Counted from the first letter of the stretch, positions 55,418 through 63,322 are shown. The stretch: 64,000 bases of DNA from Micromonospora echinofusca (GCF_900091445.1 NZ_LT607733.1:2620501-2684500), one strand, 5' to 3'. Program-made: numbers and translations. The notes: generated by a model not told the origin, from the sequence alone.

Positions 55418-55617
55418 GACGACTCCTGCGCCTGCTTCTTCCGCTCGTTGTAGGTCAGGCCGCCCTTGGCCCAGTTGTCGTACGAGACCTCGTACAGCAG
55501 GACGTGGGTGTTCTCCCGCGGGGAGCCGTACTTGACCAGCACGTCGGTCAGTTCGGCGATGATCGCGTTCTTGGTCTCCTGGTCACGCTTGCCGATCTCG
55601 GCACGGATGATGGCCAT
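55414..55617 (-). CDS. Tautomerase-superfamily protein lacking Pro1
   Basis: A 67-residue protein with the size and pattern of 4-oxalocrotonate tautomerase: a first strand (AIIRAEIGKRDQE), a helix (TKNAIIAELTDVLVKYG), the second strand and the ENTHVLLYEVSYDNWAKGG motif. The first residue after Met is Ala (ATG GCC), not the catalytic Pro of the family. No other start in frame would give an N-terminal Pro. So it cannot work by the usual proton-transfer mechanism; it may bind ligands, do another reaction, or need a partner. Translationally coupled to the downstream hydroxyacid dehydrogenase. The TPR gene ends five bases upstream. Confidence 0.82.
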   Translation of the reverse strand: MAIIRAEIGKRDQETKNAIIAELTDVLVKYGSPRENTHVLLYEVSYDNWAKGGLTYNERKKQAQESS

Positions 55618-55622
55618 CGTCC

Positions 55623-56492
55623 TCAGCTCTCCTTTGTCGTCGCCGCGGCGAAGTCGGGATTGTTGGCGTACTCGGCCTTGACCGCGAGGTAGGCGAAGGC
55701 GTGCGTGACACCGGTCCGCAGCACCCCGTCGAAGACCTCGCGGGCCTTCTCGATGTCGCCCTGGTGGTAGTGCCAGTTGCCCAGACCGTAGCCCTGCGTG
55801 ACGGTCTTCAGGTCGTTGCCGTCACACATGGCCCACAGCTGCTCCGGGGTGATGTCGCCCGTGTAGAGCTGCATCCGGCCCTCGTAGCCGACCAGGTGGT
55901 CCTCCTGGACCAGGGCGATCGTGCGGAACCGGTCGAGCACCTCCTCGGCCTCGGCCGGCCGGCCGAGGCGGCGCAGCGCCATGTACTGCCAGTCCTGCGA
56001 CGCCACGGTGCCCTCCTGGTGCCGCGAGGACTCCTCGGCCGCGCGGAAGCTGGGCAGGCAGCCCTCGAAGTCGCCGCTCAGGTACTGGGCGACCCCGAGG
56101 TGGTACCAGATGCCGGCGTGCAGCGTCGCGTTGTACCGGCCGAGGGCCTGCGGGTCCTGGGCGGCCATGGTGTCGGTGAGGTGCTGCGGGCGTACCTGCT
56201 CGGGCCGGCCGAGGATCAGGCTGACGACGTCCTTCTCCACCTCGGGCTGGTACATCTCGTACTCGTCCTCGACGCCGGGCAGCTGGTCGGCCGCGGCGCG
56301 CAGGTCGGCGATGGCGCCGGCGTAGTCGCCGATCGAGATGCGCCGGTGCCCACGGAAGCGCAGCAGGCGTGCGCTGCCCGGCTCCAGTTCGAGCGCCTCG
56401 GTCAGCAGCGCCACCGACTCGCCGTGCTTGTTGAGATAGCCCTTGAGTCGGGCGGCGATGACGTAGCGGTCGGTCAGCGGTACAACCGTCAT
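55623..56492 (-). CDS. TPR protein of unknown function
   Basis: A 289-residue, all-helical protein with tetratricopeptide-like repeats, for instance SVALLTEALELEPGSARLLR (about 25-44), GDYAGAIADLRAAADQLPGV, HAGIWYHLGVAQYLSGDFEG (about 124-143) and NWHYHQGDIEKAREVFDGVL (about 244-263). No signal peptide, so it is cytoplasmic. TPRs usually hold partner proteins. Its place between the peptide-binding lipoprotein gene and the tautomerase-like gene suggests it organises pathway enzymes, but no close family is known to me. ATG 56492 has AAAGGCAGG upstream. Confidence 0.8.
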   Translation of the reverse strand: MTVVPLTDRYVIAARLKGYLNKHGESVALLTEALELEPGSARLLRFRGHRRISIGDYAGAIADLRAAADQLPGVEDEYEMYQPEVEKDVVSLILGRPEQVRPQHLTDTMAAQDPQALGRYNATLHAGIWYHLGVAQYLSGDFEGCLPSFRAAEESSRHQEGTVASQDWQYMALRRLGRPAEAEEVLDRFRTIALVQEDHLVGYEGRMQLYTGDITPEQLWAMCDGNDLKTVTQGYGLGNWHYHQGDIEKAREVFDGVLRTGVTHAFAYLAVKAEYANNPDFAAATTKES

Positions 56493-56559
56493 GGGCCTGC
56501 CTTTCGTCGTCCTGCGGGGGTGGCGGGGGCGCCGGGAGGCCGGCGTCCCCGCCACGGCG

Positions 56560-58170
56560 TCAGCGGTCGAGCCAGATGTGCCGGTAGAAGCGGTACGTCG
56601 GTGTCGGGTCGCCCTGGTATCCCATGACGTCCTTCTGCACCACGTCGAAGTCCGCGTTCAGGAAGGTCATGGCCACCGGCCCGCGTTCGGCCAGGATCTT
56701 CTCGGCCTGCTGGTAGAGCGCGGCGCGCTTGTCCTTGTCCATCTCCGAGCGGGCCTGCACGACGAGGTTCTCGTACTCCTGGTCGGTCCAGTTGCCGTAG
56801 TTCAGGCCGCCGCCGGAGAGGAAGCTGGCGGTGAACCGCTCGTCCGGGTCGTAGGTCAGACCGAAGCCGGACTGGTACATGTCGAAGTCGGCGGACTTCG
56901 TCTTCGTGTCGGCGATGGTCGACTCGACCGACTCGATGGTCACCTTGATGCCGATCTTGGCGAGCTGCTGCTGCTCCACCTCGGCCGAGCGCACCTGGAA
57001 CGCCGACGTGGCGATGACCATGAGCTTGGCCTCGAAGCCGTTCGGATACCCGGCCTCGGCCAGCAGCGCCTTGGCCTTCTCGATGTCGGCCTTGCCGTAG
57101 ATCGGCTCCTGCACCGCGCCGAACCGGTCCGGCGGCAGGTATCCGGCGTTGAGCGCGGTCCCGAAGCCGGAGTTGGCCACATTGAGGATCTCCTGGCGGT
57201 CGAGCGCGAGGAAGATGGCCTGCCGGACCTTCACGTTGTCGTACGGGGCCTTGGAGGTGTTGAGCCGCAGGTGCAGCGAGAGCGACCCGGAGCCGCCGTA
57301 CCACTTGAGCTTCTCGTCGCGCTTGAGCGCGTCGATGAACTCGGGCGCGGGACGCCAGAGGAAGTCGACGGTGCCGCTGCGTACCGCCGCGGCGCGGGCG
57401 TTGTCGTCCGGGTTGAACGTGAAGTCCATCCCGTCCAGGTAGGGGACGCCCGGCTCCCAGTACTGGGCGTGCTTGTCGAGCTTGATGGCCTGGCCGGTGA
57501 CCCGCGAGGCGATCTTGAACGGGCCGCTGCCGCCGTCGACGCTGCCGTTGAGGCCGCCCGCCTCGGCCACCGAGCGGTCCACGATCGACGAGGCGGCGGT
57601 GGAGAGCAGGGTCAGGATGGCGGCGTTCGGCTTGGCCAGCTTCATCTCGACGGTACGTTCGTCGACCGCCGTGACCGAGGTGATGCCCTCGTAGCTACGG
57701 GCCCGTGGCGCCCGGGTCGCCGGGTCCTTGATCCGTTCGATCGAGTACTTCACGTCCGCCGCGGTCACCTTGCGCCCGCTGTGGAAGACGGCGTTGTCGC
57801 GCAGCTTGAACGTCACCGACAGGCCGTCGGTGCTCTGCGTCCACGACTCCGCGATGGCCGGCTTGATCTCGCCCCGGTACGACTGCACCAGCGACTCGTA
57901 GATCTGCTCGTTGATGACGAAGGCCGAGGTCTCCGACATGCGGTGCGGGTCGAGTTCGTTCGCGTCCAGCCGGATCATGACCCGGAGCCGACCGCCGGAC
58001 TTCGGGGTGCCTGCCGGCTGCGACTCGTCCTGAAGGCGGACGTTGCCGCTCAGGCCGTCGTTGGAGCTGCTGCCGCTGTTCTTGGACGGAGGCTCACCGC
58101 CTCCGCAGCCGGCGGCGAGCGCCGAGATGACGCCCACTGCCAGCACCTTGGTCAAAACACGAGTTCGCAT
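56560..58170 (-). CDS. Dipeptide-type ABC substrate-binding lipoprotein, DppA-like
   Basis: A 536-residue family 5 solute-binding protein. Lipobox ALAAGC, Cys22. Conserved motifs are ANELDPHRMSETSAFVINEQ, PAIAESWTQSTDGLSVTFKL, RDNAVFHSGRKVTAADVKYS and YDNVKVRQAIFLALDRQEIL. Captures the island's transported compound at the outer face and hands it to the two permeases. ATG 58170 has AAGGAGA upstream. The dipeptidase gene precedes it by 38 bases, so both share one mRNA. Confidence 0.93.
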   Translation of the reverse strand: MRTRVLTKVLAVGVISALAAGCGGGEPPSKNSGSSSNDGLSGNVRLQDESQPAGTPKSGGRLRVMIRLDANELDPHRMSETSAFVINEQIYESLVQSYRGEIKPAIAESWTQSTDGLSVTFKLRDNAVFHSGRKVTAADVKYSIERIKDPATRAPRARSYEGITSVTAVDERTVEMKLAKPNAAILTLLSTAASSIVDRSVAEAGGLNGSVDGGSGPFKIASRVTGQAIKLDKHAQYWEPGVPYLDGMDFTFNPDDNARAAAVRSGTVDFLWRPAPEFIDALKRDEKLKWYGGSGSLSLHLRLNTSKAPYDNVKVRQAIFLALDRQEILNVANSGFGTALNAGYLPPDRFGAVQEPIYGKADIEKAKALLAEAGYPNGFEAKLMVIATSAFQVRSAEVEQQQLAKIGIKVTIESVESTIADTKTKSADFDMYQSGFGLTYDPDERFTASFLSGGGLNYGNWTDQEYENLVVQARSEMDKDKRAALYQQAEKILAERGPVAMTFLNADFDVVQKDVMGYQGDPTPTYRFYRHIWLDR

Positions 58171-58208
58171 GGGTCTCCTTGGCTGGTATCACGATCAGCA
58201 CTTACAGG

Positions 58209-59258
58209 TCAGGCCGGTTTCCACGTCTGTCCGTAGACCCGGAGCCAGTTGCCGCCGAGGATCTTGGTCACGTCCGCCGGCGAGAAGCCGCCGTTCAACA
58301 GCGCCTCGGTGAAGTTGGGGAAGTCCGCGGCGTCGTCCATCCCGATCGCCCGACGCTCGGTCCAGCCGAAGTCACCGAGGAGGTTCTGGTGCTCCTTGGA
58401 CTTCGACTGGGCGATGGACTTCAACTGCGCGATCCGCATCGGCTCGGTCCACGTCTCGTCGTAGTCGGTGGCGATCGCGACGTGGTCGATGCCGGCCACC
58501 TCCACCACGCGGCTGACGTGCTCGACGAAGCGGGCGAGATCCGGACGCCGGGACGGCTCCTCCGGGTAGTACAGGAAACCTGACAAGGTGGTGATGCCTA
58601 TGACGCCACCCTGCTCGGCGAGGCTGCGCAGGTATCCGTCGGACTTGGCCCGGATGTGCGGCGACATCGCGTCGCAGAAGGAATGGGTGACGACGACCGG
58701 CTTGGCAGACGCCTCCATGGCGTCCAGGCCGGTGCGCTCGCCACAGTGCGAGACGTCGACCAGGATGCCCAGCTCGTCCATCGCCTGGACGAAGCGGCGA
58801 CCCCGGTGCGTCAGACCCGAGTCGGTCTCCTCGCCGCAGCCGGCGCCGAGCAGGTTCTGCCGCTGGTAGGTCAGTTGCAGGATGCGGACGCCGAGATCGT
58901 AGAAGGTGCCGAGCAGGTCGAGATCGACGCCGATCATCTCGGTGTCCTGCGGGCCGAAGATGACGGCTTCCTTGCCCTCGGCCTTGGCCCGCTCGATGTC
59001 GGCGACGGTCAGCGCGAGCAGCACGTCGTCGGAGTGTTCGTCGATCCACCTGCGGCACCGGTTCACCTCCCGCAGGGCGGTGACCGTGTCCGCGTACGGC
59101 CTGGTGACGGTGTGGTTGACAGCGGTGACGCCGCCTCGCCGGATCCGGTCGAGGTGGGCGTCGCTGAGCTCGATGACCGTGCTCCCGTCCACCACGGTGG
59201 CGGCGGCGTGGAGGTCGGTCGCCAAGTTGGCGGGAATTTCCGTGGTGGCAGTGTTCAC
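58209..59258 (-). CDS. M19-family (renal dipeptidase-like) hydrolase, atypical
   Basis: A 349-residue member of the M19 family. Visible are FGPQDTEMIGVDLDLLGTFY (candidate zinc Glu), VDVSHCGERTGLDAM and VVVTHSFCDAMSPHIRAKSD (His ligands), HVAIATDYDETW and KILGGNWLRVY at the end. The N-terminal H-x-D motif that supplies two zinc ligands in known enzymes is missing: the corresponding stretch reads VVDGSTVIELSDAHLDRI. Cytoplasmic; no signal. Known M19 enzymes cleave dipeptides including those with D-residues, so it may open the imported compound, perhaps with altered metal use. GTG 59258 has CTGGAGATG upstream. First gene of its operon. Confidence 0.88.
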   Translation of the reverse strand: MNTATTEIPANLATDLHAAATVVDGSTVIELSDAHLDRIRRGGVTAVNHTVTRPYADTVTALREVNRCRRWIDEHSDDVLLALTVADIERAKAEGKEAVIFGPQDTEMIGVDLDLLGTFYDLGVRILQLTYQRQNLLGAGCGEETDSGLTHRGRRFVQAMDELGILVDVSHCGERTGLDAMEASAKPVVVTHSFCDAMSPHIRAKSDGYLRSLAEQGGVIGITTLSGFLYYPEEPSRRPDLARFVEHVSRVVEVAGIDHVAIATDYDETWTEPMRIAQLKSIAQSKSKEHQNLLGDFGWTERRAIGMDDAADFPNFTEALLNGGFSPADVTKILGGNWLRVYGQTWKPA

Positions 59259-59289
59259 GTCATCTCCAGGATCATCGGAAGATGGTGAG

Positions 59290-59318
59290 ACCCTACGAGT
59301 GTCGGCGGTTCATGTCCA
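59290..59318 (-). promoter_or_regulatory. Candidate promoter of the dipeptidase operon
   Basis: On the minus strand: TGGACA (59318-59313), 17 bases, TAGGGT (59295-59290). Transcription would start near 59283, about 25 bases before the GTG. Confidence 0.5.
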
Positions 59319-59354
59319 TAGATCCTGGCTAACTCGTCAAATAATTGCCTCTGG

Positions 59355-59371
59355 ACGACGAATTTCGTCGT
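59355..59371. promoter_or_regulatory. Perfect 17-base palindromic operator, island edge
   Basis: ACGACGAA-T-TTCGTCGT, 8-base arms around a single T. It is the longest form of the motif found at 5078 and 49527. It sits about 40 bases upstream of the dipeptidase -35, a position suited to activation by an Lrp-type protein. Confidence 0.65.
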
Positions 59372-59406
59372 TTTGACGGGTCGTTAGTCGTCCTAGGGGA
59401 GCGCTA

Positions 59407-59442
59407 ATGGACAAACAGGACGACCTTCTGCTCCTGGCCTGA
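59407..59442 (+). other. Possible leader-peptide mini-ORF with four Leu codons
   Basis: ATG at 59407 with AGGGGAG five bases upstream encodes MDKQDDLLLLA then TGA. Four consecutive leucine codons recall attenuator leaders. A short hairpin follows near 59470, but no T-run and no amino-acid gene downstream. Only suggestive. Confidence 0.25.
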
Positions 59443-59618
59443 TCACGGGGTCGTGGTGCGTCCGGACGGGACCCTCGGGGTCCCGCGGGTCGGCGGGCGG
59501 CGGGGCCGCGTACCGCGTCCTACCGACGTCCGGCATGATCACCCTGCGGCGGGGTTCCGCCGCGGAGCCGGGCGACCGTCGGACGGCGGGTGCGCCGTCA
59601 CGCGAGGGGGAGTGGGCC

Positions 59619-60125
59619 GTGGCCACCGAACGGATCGGGCCGCCCGTCACCGGGGACGAGCGCGAGATGCTGCGCGCCTTCCTCGACTACCACCGGGCGA
59701 CCCTCGCGATGAAGTGCGACGGCCTGTCCGACGAGGACCTGCGCCGGCGGTCGATGCCCCCGTCCACCCTGTCGCTGCTCGGCCTGGTCCGGCACATGGC
59801 GGAGGTGGAGCGGGCCTGGTTCCGCCGCACCATCGACGGCGAGGACGTGCCGCTGGTCTGGTCGGACGCCGGCGACTTCCAGGTGGCGTACGACGCGAGC
59901 GGCGCCACCCGCGCCGACGCCTTCGACGCCTGGCAGCGGGAGGTGGCGCACTCCCGCCGCATCGAGCGCGCCGCCGAGTCGCTCGACGTGACCGGCCGCC
60001 ACGCCAGGTCCGGCGAGGACGTGTCCCTGCGGCTGGTGATGCTGCACCTGATCCACGAGTACGCCCGCCACAACGGTCACGCGGACCTGCTGCGCGAGGG
60101 CATCGACGGCACCGTCGGCGCCTGA
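59619..60125 (+). CDS. DinB-like (DUF664) metal-binding protein
   Basis: A 168-residue four-helix protein of the DinB/YfiT superfamily, DUF664 branch: EMLRAFLDYHRATLAMKCDG, STLSLLGLVRHMAEVERAWF and LVMLHLIHEYARHNGHADLL. His residues near 55 (RHMAE), 137 (LIHEYARH) and 144 can form a metal site as in DinB. Function unknown; related proteins act as thiol-dependent transferases, for example with mycothiol. GTG 59619 has GAGGGGGAG upstream. Convergent with the esterase gene. Confidence 0.87.
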   Translation: MATERIGPPVTGDEREMLRAFLDYHRATLAMKCDGLSDEDLRRRSMPPSTLSLLGLVRHMAEVERAWFRRTIDGEDVPLVWSDAGDFQVAYDASGATRADAFDAWQREVAHSRRIERAAESLDVTGRHARSGEDVSLRLVMLHLIHEYARHNGHADLLREGIDGTVGA

Positions 60126-60156
60126 GCCGGCCGGCGGCCCCCGCGCCCCCGTGCGC

Positions 60157-60942
60157 TCAGCCGCCGGCGCGCAGCGGCAACCAGGCCAGCACGTCCTGGA
60201 TCTTCGCGTCCCAGTACGCCCAGTCGTGCGCGCCGGGGGAGAAGTCCACGGTGAGCGGCACGCCCCGCTCGTGGGCCGCCGCCACGAAGGTCAGGTTGTC
60301 CTCGTACAGGAAGTCCTCGGTGCCGCAGGCGACGCGCAGCGCGGGCAGATCGTCGTCGCCCGTGGCCCTGCCAAGCAGGGCGAGGAGGTCGTCGTCGCTG
60401 CCCGCGACGGGGCGCTCGCCGAAGGCGGTGTGCCAGACGGCGGGGTCGAGGGGCGCGGTCGTGGCGTGGCGGCGGGCGGCCACGTCGAGCGCGCCGGAGA
60501 GGCTCGCCGCCGCCGCGAAGCGGCCCGGCTCGCGCAGCGCCCACTTCAGCGCGCCGTAGCCGCCCATCGAGAGTCCGGCGACGAAGGTGTCCTCCCGGCG
60601 CGCGGAGAGCCGGAAGAACCCGTGGCACAGCCGGGGCAGCTCCTCGGTGAGGAAGGTCCAGTACCGGTTGCCGTGCTCCTCGTCGGCGTAGAAGCTGCGC
60701 CCGACCTGCGGCATCACCACGGCCAGGCCGAGCGGCGCCACGTACCGCTCGATCGAGGTGCGGCGCAGCCAGATCGTGTCGTCGTCGGACAGGCCGTGCA
60801 GCAGGTAGAGCACGGGCGGGTCGCCCTGCCCGGCGCTGCCGGACATGCCGATCTGCGTGGTGGTCTGCTGGGGCAGGATCACCGTCATCGAGGTGCTGAG
60901 ACCGAGCACCTCGGAGTAGAAGTCGACACGCGTCAGGGCCAC
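60157..60942 (-). CDS. Esterase D / antigen-85-like alpha/beta hydrolase
   Basis: A 261-residue serine esterase. Nucleophile Ser in GLSMGGYGALKWAL (near residue 122), oxyanion region VLYLLHGLSDDDTIWLRRTS, catalytic Asp near CGTEDFLYEDN and His in FSPGAHDWAYWD. Resembles the putative-esterase family that includes S-formylglutathione hydrolase and mycolyltransferases; no signal peptide, so cytoplasmic. GTG 60942 has no clear ribosome-binding site. Substrate unknown. Confidence 0.88.
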   Translation of the reverse strand: MALTRVDFYSEVLGLSTSMTVILPQQTTTQIGMSGSAGQGDPPVLYLLHGLSDDDTIWLRRTSIERYVAPLGLAVVMPQVGRSFYADEEHGNRYWTFLTEELPRLCHGFFRLSARREDTFVAGLSMGGYGALKWALREPGRFAAAASLSGALDVAARRHATTAPLDPAVWHTAFGERPVAGSDDDLLALLGRATGDDDLPALRVACGTEDFLYEDNLTFVAAAHERGVPLTVDFSPGAHDWAYWDAKIQDVLAWLPLRAGG

Positions 60943-60964
60943 GGTCGTCGACCGTAGCGGATCG

Positions 60965-62155
60965 TCAGGTCCAGTACAGGACCCGGCAGGCCGGCAGCCG
61001 GGCCGCCAACTCGCGCTCGAACCAGGAGCGCAGCTCCGCCATGGTGTCGCGCGGGTAGACGTACTTCACCGCGCCGAATCTGCCGTGTTTGCGGCTGCGG
61101 GCGGACTCGTCCATCTCCAGCCTCGTACGCGGGTACCAGCCGAGCAGCACCTCCCTGCTGCCCGGGGTGAAGCGGTGGGTGATCAGCTCGGCGGTCAGGT
61201 CGAGCCCGGGCACCCCGGCGACGGCGCCGGCCACCGCGTCGAGCAGCTCGCCGTAGTGCTCCCGCCAGCCGGGCAGCGGCATGATGGGCGCGACGGTCAG
61301 GCCCACGGGGTAGCCGTCGAGGGCGAGCCGACGCAGTGCTGACAGCCGGTCCGCGACCGTGGCGGTGCCGCCCTCCATCCGTTCGCTGACCGGGCGGCAG
61401 TTGACACTGAACCGCACGCGGGTGCGGCCGGCGTGCGGCAGCCCGACGAACGTGTCGACGTCGGCGTACTTGGTGGTCCAGCGCAGCTGCACCGGGGCGT
61501 CCCAGCCGGCGAAGTGCTCCACGGCCCGCCGCCAGCTGCCGGTGAGGTGCTCCAGGGCCAGCGGATCGGTGTAGCAGGACGCCTCGAAGGTGGTGCCCTC
61601 GCCGGCCCGCGCGGTGCTGCGGCTGGTCACCGTGCCCCGCCCGGCGTAGGCGGCCAGGCCGGCGAGGATGTCGTCCAGGTCGGCGTAGACCCGCGTCACC
61701 GGCGGTCCCGACAGCGAGCCGGCCAGGTAGCAGTACTGGCAGTGGGCGGGGCAGCCCTCCGCCAGGTCGAAGCGCCAGTCGGCGCTGGGCGCGATGGGTT
61801 GCAGCCTGTGGCGCGACGGCGGGCTGACCACGATCGCCATGGTCGCCTTCGCCCGCGCGTACGTCTGCCGTTCCGTGTCGCCCCGGACGCCGGTGAGCCG
61901 GTTGCCGCGCAGCCGCTCGACCTCGATGCCCAGGGCCTCGACCCGCTCGGCGATCCGCCGGCCGTGCGGATGGTCGAGTGCGGCCGGCGTGGCGACCACC
62001 CGGCGCGGCGTCCACCGCCGCGCCGGGCGCGCCGCCGGCGCCAGCCCGGCCAGGTCGCGGGTCGGCACGCGTTCGCCGCTGGCGTCGTGCGGCGCGGGCG
62101 GTACGTCGACGGCCAGCGGCTCGTCGACGTCCACGGGCTCCGCCCCGGGCCTCAT
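60965..62155 (-). CDS. Radical SAM protein, spore photoproduct lyase family
   Basis: A 396-residue protein. The iron-sulfur motif is CPAHCQYC (Cys135, Cys139, Cys142), preceded by ADWRFDLAEG. A further cysteine, Cys194 in TTFEASCYTDPLALEHLTGS, is in place for the hydrogen-donor Cys known from SplB. The N-terminal 115 residues hold an extra partly disordered region and RRVVATPAALDHPHGRRIAE. The family repairs the UV-induced thymine spore photoproduct, which suits a spore-forming organism; some members have other tasks. ATG 62155 was taken as start. Ends 23 bases before the start of the esterase. Confidence 0.86.
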   Translation of the reverse strand: MRPGAEPVDVDEPLAVDVPPAPHDASGERVPTRDLAGLAPAARPARRWTPRRVVATPAALDHPHGRRIAERVEALGIEVERLRGNRLTGVRGDTERQTYARAKATMAIVVSPPSRHRLQPIAPSADWRFDLAEGCPAHCQYCYLAGSLSGPPVTRVYADLDDILAGLAAYAGRGTVTSRSTARAGEGTTFEASCYTDPLALEHLTGSWRRAVEHFAGWDAPVQLRWTTKYADVDTFVGLPHAGRTRVRFSVNCRPVSERMEGGTATVADRLSALRRLALDGYPVGLTVAPIMPLPGWREHYGELLDAVAGAVAGVPGLDLTAELITHRFTPGSREVLLGWYPRTRLEMDESARSRKHGRFGAVKYVYPRDTMAELRSWFERELAARLPACRVLYWT

Positions 62156-62198
62156 CCGCGCCGGTTACCCGCCCCGCCGGCCGGCAATCCCGGGGCGG

Positions 62199-62600
62199 TC
62201 AGCCGCGCGTCGGTGCCCCGTCCGGCCCGCGCCCCGCCGCCGGCGCCAGCCGGGCGTCGAGGGCGTCGAGGTCGGGGACGAACCACACGTGCCCGGACCG
62301 GTTCGACTCGTGGACGAGGGCGCGCAGGGCCGAGCTGGCCGCGAGGTGCGCGGCGATGTCGCCGACGACGACCAGGCGGATTCGGTAGTTGACGAACTTC
62401 TGCATGATCTCGCCGGCGAAGCGGGTGCCGAGGGCGAAGAAGGAGGGGTCGAGCCGGCTCGCCGGCACGGCCACCAGTTGGGCGCCGAGGAAGGCAGCGC
62501 CGATCAGGTCCAGCGCGTCCTGCTCGGTGGTCACGGGGGGACCGTCCGGGTCGCACACCAGCACCGGCACCCCGGCCCGCTCCTGGATGACGTCAGGCAC
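62199..62600 (-). CDS. DUF4180 family protein
   Basis: A 133-residue protein matching DUF4180: QERAGVPVLVCDPDG, ALDLIGAAFLGAQLVAVPAS, GEIMQKFVNYRIRLVVVGDI and NRSGHVWFVPDLDALDARL. Function unknown. GTG 62600 overlaps the end of the HTH gene by eight bases, so the two are co-translated. Probably a small alpha/beta protein that acts with its HTH partner. Confidence 0.85.
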   Translation of the reverse strand: MPDVIQERAGVPVLVCDPDGPPVTTEQDALDLIGAAFLGAQLVAVPASRLDPSFFALGTRFAGEIMQKFVNYRIRLVVVGDIAAHLAASSALRALVHESNRSGHVWFVPDLDALDARLAPAAGRGPDGAPTRG

Positions 62601-63039
62601 CGCCGGCCTCCCCGGTGAGCAGGCCGTTGTCGCCGTCGAGCACGGCGTCGACGAGACGCAGCACGTCGGCGGTGGCCGAGGCACCGCCCAGTATCACGAT
62701 CTTCATGCGGTTTCGCTCCTCGTCGTGGACGGTCTGGATGCGCAGCGGGTGCGCGGGCTGGTGGTTGGTGTTCGCCGTGGCCAGGACGAGCGTGGCCAGC
62801 CGGTCGGCTGCGGCCCGGTCGACGCCGTCGATCTGCAGGATGCTCGACACCTCCACCGCCGCGCCGCCGGCGGGTGCCGGCCGGCCGGTCAGCGAGTCGA
62901 GGTCGGCGCGGGCGATCCGGTACTGCTTGCCGATCCGCACCGCCCTGAGCCGACCGGCGCGGATGTAGCCGCGCACGGTGCGTACGTGCAGTCCCAACCG
63001 CTCGGCCACCTGCTCGACCGAGAACATTTCCTCACTCAT
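62593..63039 (-). CDS. MerR/excisionase-type HTH protein paired with DUF4180
   Basis: A 148-residue protein. N-terminal winged HTH of the excisionase type (FSVEQVAERLGLHVRTVRGY, IRAGRLRAVRIGKQYRIARA, about 6-50) and a C-terminal ferredoxin-like domain (about 72-130: VEVSSILQIDGVDRAAADRL and NRMKIVILGGASATADVLRL). ATG 63039 is preceded by TAGGTT (63053-63048 on the minus strand) eight bases away, which suggests leaderless expression. Likely a regulator that uses the following DUF4180 protein as partner. No integrase nearby, so not a phage excisionase. Confidence 0.87.
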   Translation of the reverse strand: MSEEMFSVEQVAERLGLHVRTVRGYIRAGRLRAVRIGKQYRIARADLDSLTGRPAPAGGAAVEVSSILQIDGVDRAAADRLATLVLATANTNHQPAHPLRIQTVHDEERNRMKIVILGGASATADVLRLVDAVLDGDNGLLTGEAGGA

Positions 63040-63190
63040 CGGTACCCAACCTAGCCCCAACAGGGAGGGTTAGGGAAGTTCTTATCCTCGCCGCCGGGCG
63101 CAGGTGTCCCCGAATACCCATTGCGCCACCCCCGCGGCCCGCCTACCGTCATCGGCGCAAGGTCAACCGAGCCGCCCAGGGGAGTACGCC

Positions 63191-63322
63191 GTGTCGCAGC
63201 GCACCCGCACCGACGCCACGTGGCCGACGCCGCGTGGTGGGGCCGCGCTGTCCACAGGCGGACGGGCCCGCGGGCGGTGCCGCCCCGAACAGGGCCGGCT
63301 ACAGGGGCGGTGGCGCGGCTAG
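63191..63322 (+). CDS. Possible small protein, unknown
   Basis: GTG 63191 has AGGGGAG about seven bases upstream and opens a 43-residue, Arg/Gly/Thr-rich frame (VSQRTRTDATWPTPRGGAAL). No known family. The ribosome-binding site is the only support; in this GC-rich setting it may be chance. Confidence 0.3.
   Translation: MSQRTRTDATWPTPRGGAALSTGGRARGRCRPEQGRLQGRWRG

Larger units (their letters stand above)
59259..59618. other. Regulatory gap between dipeptidase and DinB-like genes
   Basis: 360 bases without a full gene. It contains the dipeptidase promoter (59290-59318), the palindromic operator (59355-59371), a mini-ORF at 59407-59442 and a short hairpin GGGACC-CTCG-GGGTCC around 59470. The rest shows nothing clear. 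Confidence 0.6.

Noticed and set aside
59393..59650. An 85-codon minus-strand ORF.
   Set aside because: Pro/Arg-rich, no ribosome-binding site, overlaps the promoter region and the DinB-like gene start.
62593..63039. A phage excisionase, marking an integrated element.
   Set aside because: No integrase, attachment repeats or phage genes; the protein has an extra C-terminal domain.
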